64,000 nucleotides of DNA from Cristatella mucedo. Its lineage: Eukaryota; Bryozoa; Phylactolaemata; Cristatellidae. This document shows, in pieces, positions 1 through 12,600 of the stretch. Both the position numbers and the translations under genes were made by a program. The notes under the pieces are model-generated. The model was given only the letters and a program-made list of their open reading frames with translations. It was not told the DNA's origin and did no database searches. The first letter of the stretch is position 1; each line of letters opens with the position of its first letter. The stretch is taken from positions 101,001-165,000 of the forward strand of contig WPIO01000015.1 of assembly GCA_009760855.2 (NCBI GenBank). Reading direction: 5' to 3'.

Positions 1-285
1 GCTACGTTGCCCTCTGAAATTCGTAACACTTGCAGACTGGGCACGCATACGAGGAAATCGCAATACTCTCAGTACTTATGCTCGTGCTTCAAAACACATA
101 GAATCGAGCGAACAAGATACCCAATCTGCGCCTGAACTGCGCAAAAAGAACAAGGTCTGTTTATCTTGGTCACTGAAACCGGACTAGTTCGCAAGGGGCT
201 GGACTGGCATCTTAATCGTTTCCTCTTCGACCAGAATGCGGGTTATTTTTGCACAAAAACTGGGATTGGAAGCATCTGCACTCAC

Positions 286-357
286 CGCTCTGCAGCAGCT
301 TCCAGGACCAGCTTCTCCGAAAGCAAAGCCTCATACTTCATTTGCAGATCGGTAAGC
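286..357 (-). CDS. KIF15: KIF15 exon 24 (last resolved coding exon)
   Basis: The acceptor TTTGTGCAG precedes this exon and the donor GTGAGT follows it. It encodes a coiled-coil segment beginning [15 protein letters not shown], equivalent to the part of the human tail just before its last 35 or so residues. The entry phase matches exon 23 exactly, and the exon ends two bases into a codon, so at least one further exon must exist. Confidence 0.82.
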
Positions 358-513
358 CTGCACAAAGACACAAGCAGCGCAGCATGCTTAGGATGCTCGG
401 ACGTCTGAATGCCAATGACTGGAACACTTCACTGAGCCAAAACCAAATTGAAAGCCTGCCGCCGGCATTGCAATAAAGACACTCAAAAAGCAGTAACCAA
501 GTTCCCGATAAAA

Positions 514-602
<89 letters not shown>

Positions 603-3600
603 ATAATAATAATAATAATAATAATACACTTGCTAAAGCACCCTCAGAGAACTCAATCTTTTTCTAGGTGCTTTACATTTGCTGCAAAGAGAAACGCGAT
701 TGAATGGTGAGTAATATCATGATTGATAAACAACACGAATAATGTGGTTAGGGGTGACATGCACAGGATCAGCATGCAAGTGTGGTTAGTGGCAGCATGC
801 AACAGTGTCAGCAGGCATAGGCACATAAAGGACGAATCACATGGACCCACTAAATGCTGTCATAAATAGGTGCGTTGTTAATCTCCTTTTAAATGCGGTC
901 AAGTCAGGGAATGTTGTGATGCAAGTCAAAAGTGAGTTTCAGGCTTTGGGAGCATACGAACTAAATGCACGGTCTCCAGAGGATTTAAGGTTTGTATGAG
1001 GTATTGGTGAACGAAAAGCTGGTGGTATGATGCTTGGCCTGGCGGGGGAGTAGATCTGAGAGATAAGCTGGAGCCAAAGAATGAAGTGACCTAAAAGTGA
1101 GCGACAAAACCTTGAAGTCGATCCGTTGCTTGACTGGTAGCCAGTGCAGGTCGGCGAGAAGTGGTGTGATGTGGCAACTGCGACAATCACGACAGACAAG
1201 CCTAGCTGCAGAGTTTTGCACCAGCTGTCAAGCCTGATTGCACATTTCGGTAGGCCAGAAAGCAGTGACTTACAGACGTCAAGACGGGATGTCACAAATG
1301 CATGGACCAACTTATGTGGTATCCTTACCTAAACAGGCCGAATTTCAGCAATGTTACGCAGCTGAAAGTAGGCAGACTTGATTGTGGAGCTGATGAGGTT
1401 GTCTAACGAAATGTCACTTTGGAACATGACACCTAGATTTCGTGCAGATTCAACAGGAGATATGCTGGTAGAGCAGATTTTGAGCGTTAGCCTTTCCAAT
1501 TTCTGAATTACACTTGGTTTGCCCATAACTAGTAAGTTAGTTTTATCATCGTTTAGTTTTAGAAAATTTGCTGCCATCCAAAATAGCAAGAAAGCAGAAA
1601 AAGGTAGCAGACAGATCTGATCAGCAGCACCAAATGCACAATTCTACGTGATTTCATATACGTGACGCGTAGACAAGAAACCTGCCAAGAAGTTATTCTT
1701 CAAAGAGAAACCAAACAGCCTAGCCTTGTGAAGAGACGGTAGCAGCCAATATTCGAAAGAAAACAAGATGCTTGTTTTTCTTAGCCAGAAACAGATATCG
1801 TGGCTATTAGTGTCGGCCAGAGACCCAGAGACTGGGCACACTGGGCAAGCACCAAACTATTGGGCTACCAAAATCCCTAGATTGAAAACCGGCTGGCGAC
1901 CTGAATAAGGAAAGCTATTTTTCACCAAAGGGCTAATTAGGAAATCAGTCTAGGTCTAGGCAGATGGAAAGTCAAGGGAATCAATCTCTGGGATCAGCTC
2001 AAGCAGCAACATGTGAAAATCATAATAATAAAAATAATAATATGTATTTTAATATACCACTAACAATAATATGTCGTTTCTAAAGCACTCTGAGAGAGCT
2101 ATATCCCTATCCAAGCACTTTACAATTTGCTCCAGAGAGATTCAATAACCAGACTATAATGACATGCACGTATCAAGCATGCAAAAGCAAAAAAGTATCA
2201 AGCTTTGGCCAACATGTCAAAGTAAACATGACAATACTCATGGCTACCGGCTAGTAAAACTGCTGGGCAATAAAATGTAATGAATCATGCACAGGTAATA
2301 AAATAAATAAACAATTTATTTGTACAGTGCACTAAGAGAACCCAGTCTCTATTCAGGCGTTTCACATGTACCGCGAGGCTCGAGCCCACGACCTTGGCCA
2401 TCAAATACATTCACCTTGACCTTGGTTCGAGGCATGCACCTTAACCACAGGGTAAAACCAGGTAACCCAGAGCACAAAAGGAACAAACTGGACAAGTCCA
2501 CTGAGGCGAAGGGAAACTTGATCTGAACAGATGCATCTTTAGCTGAGAACTGAAAGATACAAGGTCATTGCAGGTAGTGATTGCAGCTCGACGTGAGTTA
2601 CCAACTTTCGGTGCATACGAGCTGGAGGCTCTATTATCACAAGATTTCAGATTTCAACTCAGTGAGTGGGCAAGACGATTGGCAGCCAAGGAGGAGAGGT
2701 GGTAAGATAGAACACTGGACGAGCGATGAGGTCGGATAAGTAGTGTTGTGAGCAAGAGTGTGTGCGTATTGCTAAGCAGCAAACGACTTAATGCACTCGG
2801 ATGCAACCGAACTCAACAACGCTTGATAATCAGCGTTCTGATTGGCTAGTAAAGATCGGGAGGGCCCCAGCCCAATAACGGCAGACAACAACATTTACGT
2901 GCAGCACTGCGATAAGGCTGGGGTATGTGCTCTCTATCACGATCTCAACAGCAGGCTGGTGCGAACGAGTGAAGTGACCTGTGAGCCAAACAAGGGATCT
3001 TGAAATCGACTAAATGCTTGATACGAAGCCGGTGAAGCTCAGACAGTAGTGGTCCGATGTGGCAGCTATGCCGTTCACGAAATACAACACAAGCTGTTTT
3101 GAACGAGTTTTGAACGAGTTGCAGATGATTAAGGAGAGTGGCAGGGAGCCCTAACCAAAGAGAATGTCATCTAAGCCCTAACCAAAGAGAATGTCATCGA
3201 ATGCCTGAAGCACCTGCATGGACTTTCGAGAAGAACGTGGGTCTCACAGATTGTGTCAAAGGAGAAATTAAAAATCATAGATGCACATGCAAAACTAAAG
3301 TAACACAGTTTGGCACTATGCCAGTGACAACCTGGGCGTGTGGAGAGGCACTCCAGATGGATCAGGTGGTCGACAGATATCGAGTGCACTAAGCAACTAG
3401 ATACGTTTGACAAAATGCTGCTATCGTGTGGAGCTACTCATAGAATGGACCGTGCATCTTTCAGAAATAGAACAAAAATTATAATAACAAATGATATGAT
3501 ATTTGCAGAGCACCCTAAGAGAACTAGATGTCTTTCAAAGCCCTTTTTCATATTGCTGACAAGGGTCTGTCCCCTTTGCTGGCTTACTCCTAGCAAAATG

Positions 3601-6600
3601 CACTCTTGGACAGATACACAAAGACCAGTATGCCACGCACTGCCGGCCAGGCAGCATTTACTGCCTAGCACGGCAGCCAAACCTGGCTCACCAAGATATA
3701 TACTTACTCAGTATATGCAGCATACTTCTCGGCCAGGGCTTCGTCTTTACTTTTTTCGACAGCCTGCAGAGCTGAGCGGGCTGAGGCAGCCTCCTTCATG
3801 TTCAGGCTTGCCTCACTTCGCCTGGACGAGACAGATGCAGGGTCGTGCGTTCGTTTGCGCTCAAGCGGGCTATTCTTCTTTGCATGTTGCAAACTGGATT
3901 GACGGCCGCTCGGCTTCGGCTCTTCCACCAATGTGTGTGTGTGTGTGTGTCTGTCTGTCTGTCTGTCTGCATGCATGCATGCATGCATGCATGCATGCAT
4001 GCATGCATGCATGCATGTATGTATGCATGCACGTGATGATGCCAAATCAGCAAGCCTTCACTTTTACTTTACATGCAGCAGTGGCCGCTAGCGGCGCCAC
4101 TGCCTCACTCGGCTGCCCTGCCTTCACACCTAACGCGGCACACAGAATGTCACTCGTTACTTAATGGACAGAAGCTGCAGGGTAGGAAGTGCTCACCTCG
4201 TGTCAATCTCCTGCCGAAGCAGAAACAGCTCGCTCTCCAGCGAGCTCATTCGCGCTGCTCGGTCAGCGTCGGCTTTCTCGTACCCAGCCAGGCGGGCCTT
4301 CAAGATGGGGCAGTGGTCGGTATGTCACGTGACCGAGCCTAACAGCCGCCGCGGGCAAGCCGAATTGCAGGACATCCCCACTCACGTCGGGAACAGGCGG
4401 CCGCGGCAGCGTGGCACAGCCCCTCGGCGGGTGGGTCTGGGCCAAATCGAGCCTGTCTACAGCCGGCGAGTGGCAGCGGCAGGCCGAAGTTGCTCTCACC
4501 CTCAAATCGGCCAGCTCACGGTCCTTGTGCTCGCGGCTGCACTCCAGCTCCTCCAGCAGCTGGCTGAGCGACGCCTGGCGGCTTCGGTAGGACTCGTTGT
4601 CCCTCTCCAGCGTGGCCACGGCGCCAAGCAGCCCATCGCCGCTCGCGCCGCCGGCGGGGCTCGCATACCTGCCGCGCTGGCTGCTGCTGCCGGCCGCGAC
4701 CAACGCAGCCACACGCGGGTCGGGCAGCGGGGTTGCCGCCGGAGCCCGGGCGGCAGCGGCGGCTGCTGCCTCCGAGGCGCTTGGCTCGCGCTCGGCCTTC
4801 AGCTCGTCAAGCTCGCGAGCCTTCTTCTCCACCTGCAAGCACAAGAACTTTCGGCTACAGCGCGGCAGAGCGGAAGCGTTAAGAGCGCAGGCGCGAGTGA
4901 AGACCGAGTGTCGCCGTTGTCGAGCTCCCTCCCCACCGTATAGAAAGGGTATGCAATAGCCAGCGAAACTATGCCCGCAACATGCATAGAAAATAACGAG
5001 TGCACAGGAGAACCCCAGAGCCACGGAGACCAGAATGGCCAAGATGGCCGCCACCGGGACGGAACAAGCAAAGCTGCTCGCCACATGGCGGCCAGACCAC
5101 CGCCGGATTATGCAGTGAGCAGGGGTCGGGCAGGCCAAGGGCAAGGCGAGGCTGTACTGGGGCATAATGTTTCACAACAAAGCGGCAGCACGAGTCACCG
5201 CTGCCTGCGTTGCACGCACCGATGGAGGAGGAGAGCACCAGACCCAGGCACGAAGCAGCTTGCATGCAGCGCTGCCATCGCATAAGAAAATACGTTAAGG
5301 TATGGCGGTCGGATAACCAGAGGCCGCACCAAGTGTGGATTCTCAATACGGTGGCCTTGTAGTGCAGACAGCACAGAGCACTGAAAAAAGTGGGACAGCT
5401 GCTGGCCTCCGTGCCGGCCACGACCTAACCCGTGGTATCGATAAAGCAACATTAAAAAGGTCAAAGTTGGCATATTCACCAGCATCACTTATGCAGTGGG
5501 CAGGCAAGTCTTGGCAGCTATTATCCAACTTGCAACTGCCAATAAAGGATTGCTTGCTGCAGGACTTGAACCGTCGACCTGGATAGTGATCTGTGAGCCC
5601 CTTAACCCTAGGCTAAGACCAAGAACTGATGAAAATGTATTCGTTGACAAAGCAATCCTGCCTAGAGCAGATGATTCAATTTGCTCACCATACATGTCTG
5701 CGAATGCACAAATACATGCATACACACAGCTCGACGTGAAAGATGCAGACGTGTACAGCATGAGGCCTACAAGGGAACACAATGCTACAGAGGGTTGGCT
5801 CCAAAATTCTGGCAATCGCTTCAGCCACTCCTTACTTCTTGGCATTCTAGTCTTAATCATATTAACACATTTGTATAGCACCCCCAGTGAATTAAATCTT
5901 TCTTGGCAATTGACTTATGCTGTAGAGGAAGCACGGCAATATGGTTAGTGATAATTTACACAGTGTCAGCACGCATGAGCACACAAAAGGCAATGCACAA
6001 GGACCCAGAGAATTTTTTCAGCTTATTTTAAATGTCAAGTCAAGGGATGTTGCGATCTCAGTCTGGAGTGATTTCCAGGCTTTGGGACCGCAAAACCACG
6101 AACGCGCACACCCGGGCAACACACAATCACGAGAGAGCACGTAGGCGCTCGCTCAATCACGCAACACAGTGCTACACACTGACAAGAGCTCACCGACCAA
6201 AGCACTCACACGGGGCTGCATCTTTGCGGTGTGCCTCAACGGTGGACAATTAAACCTCTGATTTCTGGTAGGGGTACTTAACATGCCAAGAGTCGTGCAT
6301 CGGTGCGCAGAGCACACGCCACACAGCAGCGCTGCAGTCCGATCCAGTCATGTGGCTACGCCCCTTTGGCCGAACTGCTGCTCGGAGCCAGCACACTTGG
6401 ACGGAGCAGCAGCAGACAACGAACGGCTCAGCCGTCCGACCGATCGAGAGCTCCGTGGCCGAGCAGTCAGCGAGCGAATCGTTCGCACGGTAAAGGCTGG
6501 GCCGCCGTGGCGCTGTGCAGCAGGCAAGCCGGAGCAGGCTAGGATCCGGAAGGACAGCGAGCAGCTAAAAGTGTTACCGAGCTGAGTGGCATTTGAGAGC

Positions 6601-9600
6601 GAGCCAATCACTGCTGTGCTCAACTCTGGGTTAAAAAAAAACAAGTAGAAGCAGAATGCATTGCAACGATGGCACGACTCGAAACGAGAGGAAAAAAAAG
6701 AAGAAAAGAAGAAAAGGCACGAGCAGCACACTCGGGCAGCACAGGGTGGGAACCGAAGCAGGCGTCCTTGCCCAGCCGAAGGGGATTCACCTCGACTAGC
6801 GTACATTTGCCTTAACCCACAAGCAAGTGCTGGAGACTTGGGCGCGTGCATGTCCGCCGACCGGCCACTTTGCTGGCTGGCCGGCCAGGGCTAGAGCAGC
6901 CGACCGCCGCGGGTCCTCACCTCTGCCTGCATGGTCGATATTACTGCGCTCTTTTGAGCAATCGTCGCCTATAAACGAGTGGACTGAGGCCGTGCACACA
7001 TGGCAGCAGCCGCTTGGCCACGGTGGCTCGTGCGGGTCGCATGCCATGCCATGCTGGATTCCTCACATGTCCTTCACTCACAGCTACAGTCTAAAGTAAT
7101 GTCGAGGACCCGGCGATATCAGTGGCAGGACCAATCAAAGTTACCCCACCCCAACTGCAACATTTACTTAAGGAACAGAAAACGAAGCGTTTTTTATGCC
7201 CAAGTTTGCTCCAATGAGTCACAACAACGTTAAAGTCTAAACTAAAGTCTAGAAGAACTCAACTAAAGACCAGAATAAGAGCAAGATTTTGTTTAAGGGG
7301 CTGGCTCACTGAACTGTCCACTCCAACACCCACAAAATCTGAAGTAAACACTTAAGCTGGCATCACAGAAACCAGTTGCAGCAAGTTATAGAAGTTAAAG
7401 CTGTGTCCTCTCATACTCTCATAATGTGTGTCTACATGTGCCTCAATCATGCACAGACGTTCACAGCCAGACCCGATCAAGAGGTCTCGAAGTTATTTGC
7501 CTGGTTGGTGCTGAGCGAACGAAATACAATTTAGCCAGTGAGAATCTGCTCATTTAACGGCTGAATTCAATTACATCCAGCTGCCAATCTGACTAGTCGT
7601 GGTTATTAACCAGAAAAAAGGCATTATTAGTGGTCATCTAGTTCAGAAGGGCATCCGGTTTGACACACCATCCGGACGCCATGTAGATGGCGGCCCTCAA
7701 CAAGATAAACACAGCAGCAGTTACTTCGACTCATTAATGCCGACGAATTCGGCATAGCCGAGCAGCCTTCTATTTTTACATACAGCTGTTAGCCAGCTTT
7801 CATTCTCGTGCAACATGGTTCACGAGATGAAGACTGGAACCAGTGCTTAGTGGCATCATCCTCAGAAGGCAGGGCAACGGCCTGCATATGGCATCGTTGG
7901 TGTACAGCTGCATTACAAGAGCTTGGCAGATAATTTATCAGAATTTAAAAAGAAAGGCAGGGTAAAGAGTTTAATTCGTGTTAAAAACCGTTTTCTGATG
8001 CTCCAGTAGAATAGAAACGCTTTATTTCCGTGAACTCCTTGTATATATGACTTTGTCAGCATCCCGTCGTGGGGGTCAGGCTTCGAGTCCCGGATGTTAA
8101 GCGGGCAGACCATAAAATGATCAACAGTAAACACAGACGCCGAGCCACAAGCAGAGCATATGCAGCACAAGCAGAGCTCTCACGGCCATCATATACTCGT
8201 CATGCGTCGGCTCTACTTAACCTTCGACCCGTCTAAGACTCGCTCAGCATCCAACTCACCAGACTCTCTTGAAGCCTACGTCGTTGACATTTATATTTGG
8301 ATGGCTACGAGTTTCGTGAAGCTTAACAAAGATATGACTAGCCTAATGGTTAAGGGAAAAGGTCGTGTCACTCGAAAGTTGGAGGACACGCTTACCTTGG
8401 CCTTGAGCAGAGCCTCGTTGACGCACGCCAGCTCGGCTCCTAGCTTCTGGCACTCGGCGCTGACAGTGTCGTACTCGTCCTTCATCATGGCCATCTAGAA
8501 ACGAGCACGACAGGACGCCGGGCAATGGTGACAGTGCAGCGGCGGCAGCAGCATGGCCGCAGCTGCCCTAAGACCTGCACGGCCGCAGCTCACGGCGCTT
8601 CCGGATTCCGGGTGCGAGTGACAAGCAGCTAGGCACAGCAATAGCAGGTCGGCGACAAGAAGCGATGCAGGTGCTCAGGTCAGGTGATCACAGGAGCCGA
8701 ACAACGGGCTTGGCCCAGTGACACAGTGGGGGTACGGCAACGCTTGCACGACAGTGCTACGACACCTAAGGAAGTGAGAGCAGAAAAAGCTCAAGCCCTG
8801 GTTAGGCACGGATGCCTCATCCAAGTTGATCCGTGCATTCATGACAACTCGTCTCGGCTTCTTTAACTGACTGCTCCAAGGTCTCCCAGCCTTGCAGTGA
8901 GGCGTTACAGCTGGCGCATCAGTCTGCAGCCAGGCATGCATGTCGTAAACGACAGTGCAGCTGCTACATTACATAAATTTTCATAGTAATGAATAAATAA
9001 ATGCTAATACATTTGTATACCGTCCTCAGAATTTAAATCTCTTTGCAGGCACTTTACATATGCTGTAAAGGCACGTGGTTAGTGGTCACATGCACAGTGT
9101 GAGTACGCATAACCACACAGTCGACCTGCACTGGCTCCCCACAGAGTAGCGTGTCGACTTCCGAGGTTTTTTCACTCACTTTTGGGCCTCGAATTCGTTC
9201 TCTTGCTCCAGCCATCTTATATAAACTACTTACCAATCATACTAAGTATCGTAATAAACACTCTTCTGACTAAGGTAGTTGAGCTACGCCTCTAGCCAAC
9301 CTCAAATCCTTTGGTGACCGTGCCTTAAGTTCTATGCTTGCAAAGTCTGGAACTCAATACCAACTGATGTCACGATCCCCCCCCCCGACGAGATTTAAAA
9401 AGAAACTAAAAGTGCATCTGTTCTTTGAAGCATTGTGTGGGTCCGTATGAATTGTCCTTTATGAGCTTATGCATGCGGACATTAGGCAAGTTATCACTAA
9501 TCATATCCCTTAGGGCATTGTAAATGTCTTATTATTATTTTTATAATTTCTTCAGTGCTGTTTGCAAAGAGCTAGCAGAATGGCCTTAGCAAGGACCCTT

Positions 9601-12600
9601 GCCTCCTTAGCCTTCGGCTCGTTGCAGTCGCATCGCTTCGCATGCGACGGACCAGAAGAAAGGAGGGATGCAACTGGCCCAAAGATCATGAGCATCTCCC
9701 ACATTCTCTTGCACTAAATACTAGCATGTTAATCTCCTTCAAGGCCTGATTCTGCAAAAGTAAGGAGACTTTAAAAACAGCAAACTATGCCCAGCAATCG
9801 GTCGATCGTGTCCATTTCTGTGCAAGTACCTTATCACAACCATGCCTATATGTCTCCAAGTGGCTTGATCCGACGTTTCCCTTGCTAAAGACATTACATA
9901 AAGTAACCCCTGTGCTGTTGAGCTGTTTGTAGCCTTAATGGAGTCGGAATACGGCCTCTCCATGGGTGTGTAAATACTTACGGCCCTGTGTTTGTGTGTG
10001 TGTGTGCGCGTGCGTGCGTGCGTGTGTGTGTGTGTGTGTGTGTGAGAGGTGTGTGTAAAATGTGCGCCCTCGAGGGCATGAGTGTGATCGTGCACACACA
10101 AATGCTGACAGAGACAGACAGATAAAGAGACCGAGGCAGGGAGACAGAGAAAATCGCCCGCTACACAGCATCCTAAACACCAAATAGGTCATCCGGTAAG
10201 CGCAAACAGCGAAGACCAGGAACCAACTCCGCCAGCCACCAGACCGTTGGAAACGCCTCTCGTTGCGAATGTACTAAAACTGCCGCTGCCGAGAACGCAC
10301 ACTCTGTCTGCTCTCACCTCGACCTCGAACTTCTTGCCCCGTAGCTCGGCGCTGAGAGCCAGCGTGTCGAGCTGCTTCTTGAGCTCGTTGACGGTGTGCA
10401 ACCGGTTGTCGGCCAGCTCGTGCGCTGCCGTTAGCTGATCCGACTTCTCCGCGAGCTCGCGAGCCAGGGCGCTGACCGAGTGCTCGAGCTCCGCCGCGCT
10501 GCAGCGCTGCTCCTGCAGGCGCGCCGTCAGCCGCGACGACGAGTCCTGCAGCGGAGGAGAGGTGATGTGTGCAAGCGGGCACGGCCAAACGGCCAAGCCT
10601 CGCCGGAGCATCTGCTGGGCGCCACGCCCAGCCCAGGCAGGACGGCGATATGCTGTGGGCAGAGCGGCCGGGATCGGCGCTAACAGGACAGTGGCACAGA
10701 ACGAGACAACTCGGAGCAGATGCGGCCATCGGCCTGCGGTCAAGCTTCGACCCAACGGTGGCAACGAGGCTTGCTTGGGGTGCGTGCTCGCACGTGCTCG
10801 CTTGCGCTCACCTTGTGCAGACTGAGCTCCTTCACGAGCGTGGCGCCCTCGGCTCGAAGCACGTCGGCCTGCTTCCGGACAGCATCCAGCTGGCCCAGGC
10901 AGTCGCGAAGCTCCGAGCTCAGGCGCTCGCGCTCGGCGCCGAGCTGCTGGCAGCGCTCCGCGGCCTCGGCCAGCTCCCTCGCCTGGGCGGCAGGCGGAAA
11001 AAATGGAAAACCGTGCGTGCGCGTTGCGAGGGCGCGACCCGAGCTGCCGGCGCGCACTCTCGCGCTGGCGCACTCTCGCGCCGGCAGCTCTCTTCACATA
11101 CCTGTTCGTCCTGCGCCTGCGACAGCAGAGCGCCGCAGCGCCGACGCTCGGCCTCGAGCAGGCGAAGTGTGTCCTGCAGCTCGGCCTCGAGGCGGCCAGC
11201 GCGAGCACGCTCGTGCGCGAGTGACTCGTGCGCGGCAAGCAGCCGGTCTTCGTCGACCGAGCGGGCCGCCTGCACCGAGTCGAGGGCCTCCTGCGAAATC
11301 GACCGGACGGTGACGCTTACCGCATGGCGTCAGCTCGCTCCACTCTGCGCTGGCTGGGGGCGCTCGCCGACCTGAGACCTTCGGCCCGAGCCGAAGACAG
11401 CAGCCGTGTCGGCGCACGAGCCGCAGCTCAGGCTGAGTGGCAGGCGCTTGCGTCAAGTCACACTTAGCGACCGAAGCCACGGTGCTCTGGGGGCCAACCT
11501 GCATTTTGGAATTCTAGAGCAGATTTTAAGAATACGCGCTGCTTCGACAGACCCCAGGTCGCAGCCAAGAGTCATACAAATGAAGATACACACGACCGAT
11601 ACACGTTCCGCTTTGGGTTCTGAGTTATTTGCGTCAACTTTTCGTCTTTGGACGAAAGACCTGGCATCGGCTTGAGCGGCTGAAGCTGGCCTTGGTACAA
11701 GCTAGCCAATCGTAAGTGGCACTTGAAGACATAAAGGCCACCACCCAGCCCCCCCCCGACAGCTGCTCAAGTCTCCAGTCAATGTAATGTAATGTAATGT
11801 AATGTATCTCTGTCTGTAACTCCACAAAGTCATAAAGACCACGTGGGTGTTACGCAGGAGAGTTTTGCATAGCGCACTCACAGCCTAAGTGGCTTTCGGT
11901 ACGCATTCGGTAGCCAACAGACTTCGTCTCACGCGAAAGAAGAGAAAAAGAGAAAGTGGGAAGCATAGCAGAGTCAGGAGAGCAGTTGAGGGAGTGAGTA
12001 GCATAGAAGTAGCAGCTCAGGACCGCTGAAAAGGATGTGCCATAGTCGGCAGTAGGAGAGTAGTTGTCGTTGCGTAAGAATTGTGGAAGCGAGTTCCACA
12101 GTCTAGGACCTGCAGTGCAAAAGCTTCTGTCGCCAACGGTCTTTAAGCGGAGGAATGGGACAGCTAATGTATTGTCCTCACACGACCTGAGGGTGCGAAC
12201 AGGCTGAAACTGATGCAGCAGTTCAGCTAGGTACGAAGGAGCCAAGCCGTGGCGGGCCTTGTGGGTCAGCGTAAAATCAGTCGTAGAGAGCAAGGATTGT
12301 CCATCGAGAGCCTGACTCCATAACGGGAAATCTGGAGTCAAAAGCCGTGCGCAGCCTAATAAGGCCGGCCTCAAGGCCGTCCGGCTGAATAGCTGCATGC
12401 GCGAGTACACGGCCACAGCAGGCCAAAGAAGTCGAGACAGCCGCCGGTGGCAGCCACCGACACGGCAGGCAGAGAAACAGTGCTACGAACCTGCAGGCTT
12501 GTCCTCTCGAGAGTCAGAGTCGACTGCTCCAATCGCAACGTCTCGAGCTCGCAGCGTGCTTTCACCAGCTGCTCGGCGTCAGAAAAAAAAAACGCAGACA

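Noticed and set aside
69-159. Minus-strand segment QIGYLVRSILCVLKHE as the KIF15 last exon
   Set aside because: It faintly recalls the human KIQYVVRLKKEN tail, but no acceptor puts it in phase with exon 24, so it was not annotated. The true last exon may be outside the window.
10569-11375. Long plus-strand open frame (268 codons) over KIF15 exons 17-19
   Set aside because: It is the antisense shadow of GC-rich coiled-coil exons. The minus strand has matching splice sites, phase continuity and family sequence; the plus frame has only Arg/Ala/Ser-rich text.
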